Part shown: piece by piece, positions 1 to 11,367 of the stretch
Layout: each line of letters starts with the position of its first letter
How positions within the stretch are numbered: the stretch's first letter is position 1
Assembly: GCA_014284505.1 (NCBI GenBank)
Contig: JAAFYY010000001.1
Location: forward strand, 5,567,845-5,631,844
Source of the DNA: Streptacidiphilus sp. 4-A2
GTDB taxonomy: Bacteria; Actinomycetota; Actinomycetes; Streptomycetales; Streptomycetaceae
Length of the DNA: 64,000 bases
Direction of reading: 5' to 3'
Position numbers and translations under genes: made by a program
Notes under the pieces: generated by a model
What the model was told of the DNA's origin: nothing
Database searches by the model: none
The model's input: only the letters and a program-made list of their open reading frames with translations

Positions 1-141
1 GGATGCGATAGGTCTCCCGGTACTGCTCCACCGTGAGCGGTCCGAGGCCCAGCTCGGCGAAGGCGGCATTGCTGGCCCCGACGACCGCCCGATGTCGTCG
101 AAGAGAGTGCCGTTCCAGTCCCAGACAATGTGTGCGCGCAT
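1..141 (-). CDS. HAD-family hydrolase, N-terminal fragment
   Basis: The reading begins MRAHIVWDWNGTLFDD, which contains the HAD motif I (D-W-N-G-T-L) holding the nucleophile Asp8 and acid Asn/Asp position typical of phosphatases of the phosphoglycolate phosphatase type. The gene runs off the left edge, so only about 46 residues are visible. One base seems to be missing near positions 88-95, because the frame must change between DDIG and VVGASNAAFAELG. The ATG at 139-141 is the only sensible start. The substrate cannot be told. The neighbouring DUF6912 gene has the same orientation, which suggests co-transcription. Confidence 0.7.
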   Translation of the reverse strand, partial: MRAHIVWDWNGTLFDDIGRSSGPAMPPSPSWASDRSRWSSTGRPIAS

Positions 142-230
142 GAACGGACCGTATCGGGCGCCACTGACAACCGGGCCCAGCGGGTCGGAGCAGCAGCTCG
201 GCACGGCCGACCCGGCGGAGCAGCGGCAGC

Positions 231-745
231 TCAGGCCAGCAGGCCGGAGATCTCCTGGACCGCGTACCAGAGCAGTTCGTGGTCCTCGGCGCCGTCGACG
301 GTGAAGCGGGCGTCCTCGTCCCCGGCGTCGGCGGCGGCCACCGCCTCGACCGCGGCGGCGACATCGTCCCGGACCTCGGCGTCGTCGGCGTCGGCGTGCA
401 CGGCCGCGGCCTTGGCCAGCAGCAGCGGCTCGGTCAGGGCCACCGCCCCGAGCGCGGCGGCATGCTCGTGCTCGGCGTCCACCTGCAAGGTGACCGTGCG
501 GTCCGGCACGTCCAGGGCAACCACCACCCGGCGGCGCGGGGCCTTGGCGTCCCCGGCGAGCAGCCGCAGCGAGGACTGGGCCGCGCGCACCAGCGCCGCG
601 TACTCCAGCTCCTCGATGTCGTCGCTGAGGTACCACTCCCGGAGCGCGGGGTGACCGCGTAGGCGCGCAACGGGGCCTCGCCGAGGGTCCCCTCGGCATG
701 GGCCAGCGCGAGGGCAGTCAGGGTGGTCGGCACATACACGCGCAT
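231..745 (-). CDS. DUF6912 family protein (frameshifted)
   Basis: The protein starts MRVYVPTTLTALALAHAEG and continues (after a missing base near position 650) with LREWYLSDDIEELEY and a long acidic, alanine-rich second half ending in EDHELLWYAVQEISGLLA. This is the arrangement of a small actinobacterial family of about 170 residues known as DUF6912. No enzymatic motif or membrane segment is visible. In Streptomyces this gene normally lies just beyond secA and the Rv3235-like gene, as here. Function is unknown. The span is 515 nt, not a multiple of three, which fits one lost base. Confidence 0.75.
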
Positions 746-861
746 CGGGGCGCTCCGGGTGGTCGGATCGGGTGGCCTGGAGTTTCGGAGCCTGGGACTC
801 CTGCGCCCAGCATAGGCGCCCGGAACCCGGCGGCTGCGGATCACCCGGACGGCTGCGGTGG

Positions 862-878
862 GTCACCGATCGGGTGAC
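862..878. repeat. Short inverted repeat GTCACC-GATCG-GGTGAC
   Basis: Two perfect 6-base arms flank a 5-base centre, in the gap between the leftward DUF6912 gene and the rightward Rv3235-like gene. It could be a regulator site for either divergent promoter. The rest of 746-1106 holds a TATGCT (-10 like) on the minus strand at 809-814 and nothing else I can support. Confidence 0.35.
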
Positions 879-1051
879 TCCTGATCGCACTGGGTGAGCG
901 CGCCGGCTCGAACGTTCTCCGCTTTGCCGCAGGTCAAGGCCACTTCTTCACTCGGATCAGCGAACTTCGCAGCGTGAGCCGGGGGCGGCGGGCGTTCCTT
1001 GTCGCTGTCGGTGGCAGCCGGTAGCACTGTGCTCACACCGCGCACCGTTTT

Positions 1052-1093
1052 CAGCACTGATTCCAGCACTGATTCCAGCACCGTTTCCAGCAC
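1052..1093 (+). repeat. 12-bp tandem repeat (CAGCACTGATTC), about 3.5 copies
   Basis: Copies lie at 1052-1063, 1064-1075 and a diverged one at 1076-1087, followed by half a copy. If translation began at the TTG at 999 the repeat would encode Ser-Ser-Thr-Asp units; if it began at 1107 the repeat would lie in the 5' leader of the Rv3235-like gene. Confidence 0.7.
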
Positions 1094-1106
1094 AGGGGTT
1101 GTCACC

Positions 1107-1771
1107 ATGGCCGAGACCGAGCTCCTCGGGACCGTGCTCCAGCCGATCGTCCGACGTCTGTACCCGCGCCCGGCAACGACCGCCCCCGGGGCCCCGGCAC
1201 TCCAGCCGCCGGTCACCGCGCCTGCCGCCCCGCCCGTCCTGCCTGCCGCACCTGCCACGCCTGCCGCATCTGCCACGCCCGTCCCGGCCGCCGGGCCGGG
1301 CTCCCAGCCGCTGTCCGCTCCGGCCGCGTCATCCGGGCAGATCGGGCAGACCGGGCAGACCGGGGTCAGGCTGGGGCGGGTGCACGGGGTCGGCGCCAAC
1401 CGCCACCGACAGCACGATCCGGCGCCCAGCCGCACCGGCGACAACCTGCTGGCCGGCCGCTATGCCCAGCGGCTGCTGGAGGTGCTCAGCGGGCACCGGG
1501 TCTGCGATCAGCTGACCGCGCTGGTCACCGAGGAGGTCCACGCCGACATCAGGACCCTGGTCCGGCGCCGCTGCCTGATCGGACCCAACGGGACACAGCC
1601 GGTGCTCTGGAAGGTCTTCGACGACTCCCCGCGCCGGGCGTGCTGGAGGTGACCGCCTCGGTCCGGGTCGGCGAACGGCTGGAGATGCTGGCGTTCCGGC
1701 TGGAGCTGCGCCGGATGCCGCGCCGCCCGGACGGCACATGGCGGTTCACCGCCCTGGAAACCAGGTGGTGA
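1107..1771 (+). CDS. Rv3235 family protein (frameshifted)
   Basis: After a Pro/Ala-rich N-terminal half (residues about 20-75) the protein has a conserved domain with RYAQRLLEVLSGHR and, after a frameshift near 1630, GVLEVTASVRVGERLEMLAF and WRFTALETRW at the C-terminus. This is the signature of the Rv3235 family, which sits beside secA in mycobacteria and streptomycetes. Function is unknown; no membrane segment or catalytic motif is seen. Start is uncertain: ATG 1107 (MAETELLG) is preferred, but TTG 999 in the same frame would add a Ser/Thr repeat tail. The stop TGA lies 53 bases before the end of convergent secA. Confidence 0.75.
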
Positions 1772-1824
1772 ACCGCCATGTGGATGCTGCGATGCAGGTA
1801 CCGCGGGGCCGTTACGGCGGGCCG

Positions 1825-4599
<2,775 letters not shown>

Positions 4600-4906
4600 G
4601 TGGGCTGGCTCCTTGCCTGGGCTGGCACTGGGCGATCGGTGCAGTGGCGATGGAGACACACCACCGCGCCGCCATCGTATGCGAGGAAGCGAGCGGGCTG
4701 GGAGGCCCGTCAACACTATCCCTTGGCATCACCCGCGCGAGTGGGGCGGCCACTACCGTCAACTCTATACAAACCGGACATGATAATTGCCTTTGAGGGC
4801 ACGGACGATCCCGCCGTGATCCAGTGGATCATCCCGGAAAGCCCGGCCCGCTCCCCTTTCCCGCCGCCCCAGCAGGGCCGGCGTGCTTCAACGGGACCGG
4901 CGCGCT
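4600..4906. other. Gap upstream of secA
   Basis: This 307-base stretch lies between the secA start and the stop of the GH114 gene, both on the minus strand. It contains the secA ribosome binding site (AAGGAG near 4609-4614) and an A/T-richer patch at 4763-4800 with TATAGA and TTGACG elements that may form the secA promoter, although their spacing is not ideal. No reading frame with family similarity is seen. Confidence 0.5.
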
Positions 4907-5773
4907 TCAGCACGGCCGACGCCAGGCATCCAGCGAGAGATGCTTGAGCATCGCACTGAAGTGCAGCCGCCGGGCGGCAGGACAGAAGGCCGAGCCGGGC
5001 AGGTCGTACTCGGCCTCCAGGACCGCCTTGCCGGCGGCAGTGAACGGCAGCAGCTGGTCGCACTCCTGGTACTCGGCGCACTGTTCGTCGACGGAGAAGT
5101 CGAAGTCCCCGACCAGCTGAGGCACCTGATCAAGATCATTCTTCAGGGCCACGGCCAGGCCGTCCCGGTGCGCCACTGCGGCCACCGCCCGGTTGAAGGC
5201 AAGCTGATCGGCGGCGGTCAGCGGGAAGCCGGTGTCGTTGGTGTAGCCGTCGACATTGTCCGGCTCGACGCCGTCGAAGCCCTTGTCGCGGCACATCGCG
5301 AACCGGGCGGCGATGATCGGCTCCAGCAGGTCCAGCCGCCGGATGTCCAGCCAGCGCTCACCGGGCCAGCCGTCCGACCGGCCGAGCAGCAACGAAGGGA
5401 ACCGCTGCCGGTCGGGGCGGAAGTCCTCATAAGCGCCCACGCTGATGTAGCAGACCACCCGGCGCCCCTCCGCGTGCAGCGCGGCGACCTGGGCAGCGCT
5501 GGTCCCGAAGCCGTCGAGGTCGTAGACGGCGGCGTCGACCCGGGTGTCCAGCGGCCCGCTGAGCTGCCACTGCCAGCTGGTGCCCAGCGCCGGCCGCCAC
5601 CGCACCGAACCGCCCGGCCCACCGCCTATCCCGCCGCCCGACGCCCCGCCCGGCCTTACGCTCGGCCCCACGCCCGCCCCTCCGCCCGACCCGCACCCGG
5701 CGAGCGCCGACAGCAGCACCCCACAGATGAGCAGGCGCAGGGCTCGCGCCGCACCCGACACCGGCTTCAGCAC
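4907..5773 (-). CDS. GH114 endo-alpha-1,4-polygalactosaminidase-like lipoprotein
   Basis: The family cleaves alpha-1,4-linked galactosamine polymers; the hydrolase domain of PelA is of this type. The 288-residue product begins with a signal peptide ending in a perfect lipobox L24-A-G-C27, so it should be a lipoprotein on the outer face of the membrane. A Gly/Pro linker follows (residues 28-58), then the TIM-barrel domain with WQWQLSG, YDLDGFGTS, RRVVCYISVGAYEDFRPDR and GFDGVEPDNVDGYTN, the last holding the conserved acidic cluster of the family. The GTG start at 5773 overlaps the stop of the upstream spherulin-4 gene by 7 bases, showing translational coupling. Intact frame. Substrate is inferred from family and context. 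Confidence 0.88.
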   Translation of the reverse strand: MLKPVSGAARALRLLICGVLLSALAGCGSGGGAGVGPSVRPGGASGGGIGGGPGGSVRWRPALGTSWQWQLSGPLDTRVDAAVYDLDGFGTSAAQVAALHAEGRRVVCYISVGAYEDFRPDRQRFPSLLLGRSDGWPGERWLDIRRLDLLEPIIAARFAMCRDKGFDGVEPDNVDGYTNDTGFPLTAADQLAFNRAVAAVAHRDGLAVALKNDLDQVPQLVGDFDFSVDEQCAEYQECDQLLPFTAAGKAVLEAEYDLPGSAFCPAARRLHFSAMLKHLSLDAWRRPC

Positions 5774-6471
5774 TGCCCCGCCCGCTGCGGCAGGCTCCAC
5801 AGCTGTGGCATCAGCGCACCCCAGGGGTTCGCCCCGGTGCCCGGGGTGGCATAGCTGACCCTGGCATGGCGCAGCCGGGCCAGCCCGGGAACCGCCGCGC
5901 ACAGCTCCACCGGGGTCCCGTGCACAAGATGCCCGAACCGCCGGTCCGGGAACGACTCCGTCCAGGCCGGTGTCCGCAGCTCCCGGTACTGCTCCCAGCT
6001 TCCCTCGAAGGTGATCAGCAGATCCGCGACCTCGGCGAACCCGGGATCGGGATGGACCCCCGGATTGAGCACCACCCGTGACGCGTCCATGGACCGCGCC
6101 GCGACCGCCAGCCGCCGGTAGTGCGGCAGCAGCTCCGCCCCGGAGCCGACCTGGTCGAGGAAGACCCCGTCCACCTGGTACCACTCCCGGTGCCGTTGGA
6201 CATCCGCGACCACCTCGCGGTGCTGCCGACGGCCGTACCCGGTGTCCACATAGCCCAGCAGCGGCACCCCGGCCGCGCGCAGCCGCGCGGCCACCGCGGC
6301 GAACACCGGTTCCGGCTCACCGCCGGGCCCGCTGTGCGGGTTCAGCACCAGGCCGGCCAGCGACCCGGCATGCGCCTCCACCGCGGCCCAGGGCCCAGGC
6401 TCGGTCCCCGGATAGGCATACAGCGGTACGAGCAGCTGCCCGCCGGGGGCTTCCGGAGTAGTCAATTCCAT
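5767..6471 (-). CDS. Spherulin-4 family protein (spherulation-specific family 4)
   Basis: The 234-residue protein starts MELTTPEAPGGQLLVPLYAYPG and carries LVLNPHSGPG, GVPLLGYVDTGYGRR, YQVDGVFLDQVGSG and RVVLNPG, which are the conserved blocks of the spherulin-4 family. This family is structurally related to glycoside hydrolases with a TIM barrel and is often paired with GH114 or polysaccharide genes. No signal peptide is seen with this start, so either it acts inside the cell or the true start lies further upstream; the ATG at 6469-6471 has no strong ribosome binding site. The stop overlaps the GTG of the GH114 lipoprotein. Activity on a galactosamine-rich polymer is an inference from its neighbours. 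Confidence 0.8.
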   Translation of the reverse strand: MELTTPEAPGGQLLVPLYAYPGTEPGPWAAVEAHAGSLAGLVLNPHSGPGGEPEPVFAAVAARLRAAGVPLLGYVDTGYGRRQHREVVADVQRHREWYQVDGVFLDQVGSGAELLPHYRRLAVAARSMDASRVVLNPGVHPDPGFAEVADLLITFEGSWEQYRELRTPAWTESFPDRRFGHLVHGTPVELCAAVPGLARLRHARVSYATPGTGANPWGALMPQLWSLPQRAGQC

Positions 6472-6533
6472 TGTTGAAACTGCTTTCTGAGTGTCCGTCA
6501 GTACATTCGGCGACTCCGTTCCCTTGCGAAGGC

Positions 6534-8024
6534 TCAGCGGTGCACAGTCACCCGCCCGAGAGTCCTACAGGCCACCACCAGCAGTACGGCCGCCGCTATG
6601 CCACCCGCCTTGGTCACCCCGACCCCGGCCAAGGTGGCCGCGGCAGCCGGGGCGCAGATGCCCGCCGACAGCCATACCGAGCCCAGCGCCTGGAGCAGCA
6701 GAGCCGTCCAGACCGCCGCCCCCAACGGCAACAGCCCGGCGAACTGCGGCCCGAAGGGCATCCCGACCATGGCTGCGCCCAGACCCACCCCGAGGGCCGC
6801 GAGTATCCCCAGATAGCTGCCCAGCCCGAGCAGCAGCGAGCGGACCGAGTGCCAGACGAAGACCCGGGAGCTCGCAGCGGTCAGCAGGGCGCGGTGGATG
6901 CGCCTCCGGTAGCCGTAGAGCAGCCATTCGGCCGGGCCCATGCTGAGCGTCAGCGCGACGGTCGGGGCCACCTCGACATGCCGCCCGCGCAACGCGGTGC
7001 CCAGCGTGAGCAGGGCCATCGCCAGCCCGAACAGCCCGTGCGGCAGCGAGGTCAGCAGTCCGGGCACCGGGTCATCGGCCACCGGATCATCGGTCGCAGG
7101 GCCGTCGTTCCGGGCATCACCGTTCCGGGTGTCGTCGTCCTGGTTGTCGCTCCCGCCGCCACAGCTCCGCAACGCCCGCGCGGCCTGGATCAGCGCCAGC
7201 AACAGGGTGCACAGCAGCAGCAACGAGAGCTCGGGTATCGCCGGGAGCAGCCCGGCCAGCACGGCTGCCCCGCCGAGTGCGGCCGGGGCGAGCGCACCGA
7301 GCAGCACGCCCTCGCGCCCGAGCACCAGCAGCACACAGGACGCCCCCATGTAGAGCGACTGCCCCGCGCAGAAGATCAGCACGTCACCGATGTGCCGCCC
7401 GGTGAGCAGCCCGGTGACTACAGCGCCGCCGGCCCCCAGCAGCGCGCCGGCCAGGGCGCCCCGCGACAGGCAACGCCCGGCCGCACGCCGTCTGCCGCGC
7501 CCCAGCCACAGGTGGGTGCGATGCGCGAGGCCCTGGTTCCAGGCCCAGCACAGCAGCAGCGATGCCGCCAGGGCGAAGGTTCCGTGGGGCAGGCCGCCGC
7601 GGTCCGCGGCCCCGGTGAGCATCGGCCGGCCCAGCGGAATAGCGAGCCCGGGCAGTGCGTAGACCAGGCCGCGGAGCAGACTCGCGGAGAGCGGAGCGCG
7701 CCAGGGCGCGGGGGCGGGCTCGGGCTCGGGGTAGTCCCGAGGGGTCTCCGCGTAGAGCTCCTCAGCCAGTTCGAATGCGTCCAACCGGCCGTATTCCCGC
7801 TGTACTTGACGATCAGTCACTCCGTCCGCCTCGATGGCCGCGGCCACTTCGAAGGGGTGCACCGCAGTGGCGGCGATGCCGCCGAACCGGGCAGCGGCCT
7901 CCCGCGCGGGGTCGGCCGGGAGATCGTCCGCTGCCCCCGGCCCGGCGGTCGGGCCCGGACGGGGCAGCGGCGGGGGCAGCGGGGAGAGCCGCAGCCCGGG
8001 CAGGAGTTCCAGGGTCGCGCTCAT
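6534..8024 (-). CDS. Polytopic membrane protein, probable PelG-like polysaccharide exporter
   Basis: The intact 496-residue protein has a Pro-rich cytoplasmic N-terminus (about 110 residues) followed by roughly ten to twelve hydrophobic segments, for example ALAGALLGAGGAVVTGLL, LLLLCTLLLALIQA and GIAAAVLLVVACRTL, separated by short basic loops. A hydrophilic insert rich in Asp (about residues 295-325) splits the two halves. This resembles the size and topology of PelG and other MATE-like flippases. Its ATG overlaps the PelF-like stop in an ATGA junction, so the two are made together. Family assignment rests mainly on topology and gene position; I do not see an unambiguous PelG motif. Confidence 0.6.
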   Translation of the reverse strand: MSATLELLPGLRLSPLPPPLPRPGPTAGPGAADDLPADPAREAAARFGGIAATAVHPFEVAAAIEADGVTDRQVQREYGRLDAFELAEELYAETPRDYPEPEPAPAPWRAPLSASLLRGLVYALPGLAIPLGRPMLTGAADRGGLPHGTFALAASLLLCWAWNQGLAHRTHLWLGRGRRRAAGRCLSRGALAGALLGAGGAVVTGLLTGRHIGDVLIFCAGQSLYMGASCVLLVLGREGVLLGALAPAALGGAAVLAGLLPAIPELSLLLLCTLLLALIQAARALRSCGGGSDNQDDDTRNGDARNDGPATDDPVADDPVPGLLTSLPHGLFGLAMALLTLGTALRGRHVEVAPTVALTLSMGPAEWLLYGYRRRIHRALLTAASSRVFVWHSVRSLLLGLGSYLGILAALGVGLGAAMVGMPFGPQFAGLLPLGAAVWTALLLQALGSVWLSAGICAPAAAATLAGVGVTKAGGIAAAVLLVVACRTLGRVTVHR

Positions 8025-9497
8025 CTGCCGCACCCCACCAGAGTCCGGCTGGACGACTGTGCGCGGTCCGCCGTGGATTCCTCCAGCAGTGCCTGGTAGA
8101 GGCCGCGAAAGGTGCCCACGGTCCGCTCCAGGGTGAACTGCTCCAGTACCCGCTCCCGGGCGGCGGCGCCCAGAGCCGCCCGCCGGTCGGGCTCCCGGAG
8201 CAGCCCCAGGGCGGCTCGCGCCATGATCCCGGGCTCCCGCGGCGGCACCACCAGGCCGGTGTCCCCGACCGCCTCGCGCACCCCGCCGACATCGGTGGAG
8301 ACCGTGGCCCGCCCGCAGGCCATGGCCTCGATCAGGCTGAACGGAAAGCCCTCGGAGATGCTGGACAGCATCACCACACTGCCGGCCGCGTAGGCATGGC
8401 GGACGGTGTCGGTCCGGCCCTCGAAGACCACGCCCTCGGTGACCCCGAGCTCCGCCGCCAGGCGGTCCAGTTGCTCCCGGTAGGCCTCGCCACCGGCCGG
8501 AACCCCGCCGAACAGGCGCAGGGTGGCATCCGGCAGCTCGGCCCGGACCAGGGCGAACGCCCGGACCAGCGTCTCCAGGTCCTTGATCGGATCGATCCGC
8601 CCGGCCCAGCTCAGGGTCGGCCGTTCCGGTTCGGGACCGGCATAGGGGAAGAGCTCGGGATCGACCCCGTTGTAGACGGTGCGGATGCGTTCCGGATCGC
8701 AGCCGGCGCGCTCCTCCCAGCGCCGGTTGTACCGGTTGCACGGGGTGATCAGATCCGCGCCCGGTAGCCCTCGGTGGCGAGCAGCCGGAAGAAGCCGAGG
8801 ATCAGCGCCTTCACCGGCCAGCGATAGGGGGCCGTTCGATAACTCAGATAGCGTTCACGCAGGTAGATGCCGTGTTCTGAGAGCAGCAGCGGCACTCCGT
8901 GGAAGCGCCGGGCGGTCAGCCCCGGCAGCACCGCCAGGCCCCCGGTGACCGCGTGCGCCACCCCTCGGCTGGGCGGCTGCACCGCGAGCGGCCGCAGCGC
9001 GTGCTCCAGCAGGTCGGTGGCCTGCAGGGCGTCCTGCAGAGTGGGACGGGCGGCGTGGGTGGCCAGGAACGGGCGGGACCACAGGGACTGGAGCGAACGC
9101 AGCGCCCCCTCGCTGCGCAGCGCGGCGGTGAGCGACCCGCCGGTCAGTGCAAACTCGGCCAGCTCGTAGAGCTCATCGGCGAAGAAGTGCTCGAATTCGG
9201 CGTCGAGCAGCGAGAGCAGGAAACGCTCGTACCCCGCGAGAAAACGGCGCAGATCCCGCCCGCGCGGTGCGGTGCCCCCGGTTCGCGGCCCCACAGCGGT
9301 GTCGAGCTGACCGAGGCCACCTGCGGTGGCAGTTCCCAGACATGGGGTTCGCGTCCGCTGCCGGTGATGCCCAGCACATGGAAGCGCACATCCGGCATCC
9401 CGCGCACGAGTTGGTCGCACCAGACACTCACCCCTCCGTGCGCATACGGGTAGGTGCCCTCGGTGAGCAGCGTGACCTCGACCGGTCCGTTCATCAT
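8021..9497 (-). CDS. PelF-like GT4 glycosyltransferase (frameshifted)
   Basis: PelF is the cytoplasmic enzyme that builds the Pel polymer from UDP-GalNAc-type donors. The protein starts MMNGPVEVTLLTEGTYPYAH and HGGVSVWCDQLVRGMP, the hallmark of the DUF3492 N-terminal domain of PelF. The C-terminal GT-B half shows WAGRIDPIKDLETLVRAF, SSISEGFPFSLIEAMACGRA (the E-x7-E motif) and STDVGGVREAVG. The start ATG at 9497 is preceded by GGAGGGGG eight bases upstream. At least two shifts, near 9285 and 8757, break the frame. Total expected length is about 490 residues, normal for PelF. First gene of a four-gene minus-strand operon. Confidence 0.88.
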
Positions 9498-10094
9498 TGC
9501 GTGTGCCCCCTCCGGCATCGGCGAGTCGCCGTGCCGCGTCCGCCCCTGGCACGGAGCTCCTGGACGCGGTGCGACCGCTGGCTGCTGCTGACTGAACTGA
9601 CTGCTGTCGTCCTGAACTGACTGCTGTCGTCGCCTGCCGACGCACGGCGCCTGGAATCCCCCGCGCGCCGACCCCACGGGCATGGACCACCCGCGTACCT
9701 CGCCGTCCGGCATGGAATTGCTCCCGGGACTGCGGCCCGCCCCTGGAGCGAGGCGGCGCGCTCTTCCCCTCCGACTGATCCCTGGTCCGCTCCCCGACCG
9801 TTCCGGGCTTCCCCTGGCCCGGTCGCGCCGATGGCTCCGGGGCACTGGCCCCGGCCTCTCCCCCTGTCGCCCCCGCGACTCCTGTGCTCGCAGTCAGATG
9901 CTAGGAGCCGGAGCTGACAGTTCAGGGCCCCTTCCCGGGACTTCGCCCGCTATGTCACCCGAACGAGTTACCCGGCTCAGCCTGCGTTTGTTTGCGGCAC
10001 TCGAAGACAGCACCACCGGGTGGATGCCTCCAGGGGTGTCCGCCGCCCGGCACTCGGCCCCGGCGCTGTCGGAGGCTGGTCCTACTGTGGCCCC
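9498..10094. other. Divergent intergenic region between pelF-like and ycaQ-like genes
   Basis: This stretch of about 600 bases separates the leftward polysaccharide operon from the rightward glycosylase gene and must hold both promoters. I find no credible coding frame. The only clear structure is the 20-bp tandem duplication listed separately. The half next to 10095 is less G+C-rich (for example TTTGTTTGCGG near 9987), which fits promoter DNA, but I cannot assign -35 and -10 boxes with confidence. Confidence 0.5.
9592..9631. repeat. Perfect 20-bp tandem duplication
   Basis: The unit CTGAACTGACTGCTGTCGTC occurs twice without change, at 9592-9611 and 9612-9631. It lies about 95 bases upstream of the pelF-like start, where a regulator binding as two head-to-tail dimers could act. 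It could equally be a replication-slippage product. Confidence 0.8.
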
Positions 10095-11286
10095 ATGAGT
10101 AACGACACACCGCTCCCGTCGCTCGCCCTCAGCGCGGACGAGGCCCGCCGGATCGCCCTGCGCGCCCAGGGCCTGCTCGGCGCCCCGACCGCAGGGGCGG
10201 AGTGCGCGGTGTCCTGCGCCGGCTGGGCGCGGTGCAGTTGGACACGATCTCGGTGCTGGCCCGCTCGCATGAACTGGTGCCCTGTGCCCGGCTGGGTCCG
10301 GTCGGCCGGACCGCGGTCGAGGCCGCCTACTGGGGCGCGGGGCCTCCTTCGAATACTGGTCCCACGCGGCCTGCATTCTGCCGATCGAGGAGTGGCCGCT
10401 GTTCGCCTTCCGCCGGCGCGCCTTCCTGGCCCGCGGCCACCGCTGGCACCGGATGGAGGACGCCGAGCGCTCCTGCGCCGAGGTGCTCGCCAGGCTGCGC
10501 GCCGACGGTCCGCTCACCGCCACCGAACTGGGCGGCGCCAAGCGCGGCGGCGAATGGTGGGACTGGTCCGAGACAAAGATCGCCGTCGAGTGGCTGCTCG
10601 ACACCGGGCAGGTCGTCTGTAGCGAACGCCGCTCCTGGAAGCGGGTCTACGACCTGGCCGAGCGGGCCGTGCCGAGCGCGCTGCTGGACAGCGAGCCCGA
10701 GGACGCGGCCTGTCTGCGGCGCTTGCTCGGCCAGGCGGGCGCGGCCCTGGGCGTCGCCACCGCCAAGGATCTCGCCGACTACCACCGGCTGAAATCCCAG
10801 CAGGTCACGGCCGCACTGCCGGATTCCGGCCTGGTGCCGGTCCAGGTCCATGGCTGGGGGCGGGACGGATCGGTGGGCGCCGCCTGGGCCGACCCGGCCG
10901 CCTTGGCCGGGGAGCCGCGCGGACGCCACCGGACCACCCTGCTGTCCCCGTTCGACTCGCTGATCTGGGACCGGGCCCGGACCGAGCGGATCTTCGGCCT
11001 CAGCCACCGCCTGGAGGCGTACACCCCGAAGGAGAAGCGGCTGCACGGCTATTTCGCCATGCCGCTGCTGACCGGCGGCCGCCTGGTCGGCCGGGTCGAT
11101 CCGGCACGTGAGGGCCGGACGCTGGTGGCCCGCCAGGTGTCGCTCGACTCCGCCAGGCACCTCGACGCCCTGGCGGGCGCACTGACCGAGGCCGCCGCAT
11201 GGGTCGGCTGCGACAGCGTCCGGGTCGAGCGGCTGCACGACGAATCGCTGCGCCCGGCCCTGGAACAGCTGCTGGCCCAGCACTGA
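10095..11286 (+). CDS. YcaQ-family winged-helix DNA glycosylase (frameshifted)
   Basis: YcaQ-like proteins (HTH_42 family) unhook interstrand crosslinks or remove bulky alkylated bases. The protein starts MSNDTPLPSLALSADEARR, continues RRLGAVQLDTISVLARSHEL, and after shifts near 10200 and 10343 shows ASFEYWSHAACILP, WWDWSETKIAVEWLLDTG, LLSPFDSLIWDR and YFAMPLLTGGRLVGRVD, the conserved series of this family. The QLD motif, which carries the catalytic residues proposed for YcaQ, is present. Expected length is about 398 residues. The stop at 11284-11286 is followed 80 bases later by the convergent end of the response regulator gene. Confidence 0.88.
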
Positions 11287-11367
11287 CCGGCGTCCCGGCC
11301 CGCTGCGGGGCGGCGCCGGAGCCAGGACAGAGGCGGAGCCGCGGCAGGGCCGGGGCCCCGGCCGGGC

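Noticed and set aside
11348..11363. 16-bp palindrome GGCCGGGGCCCCGGCC as a terminator
   Set aside because: It has no loop of its own and would need to open several pairs; it is likely just a G+C-rich palindrome.
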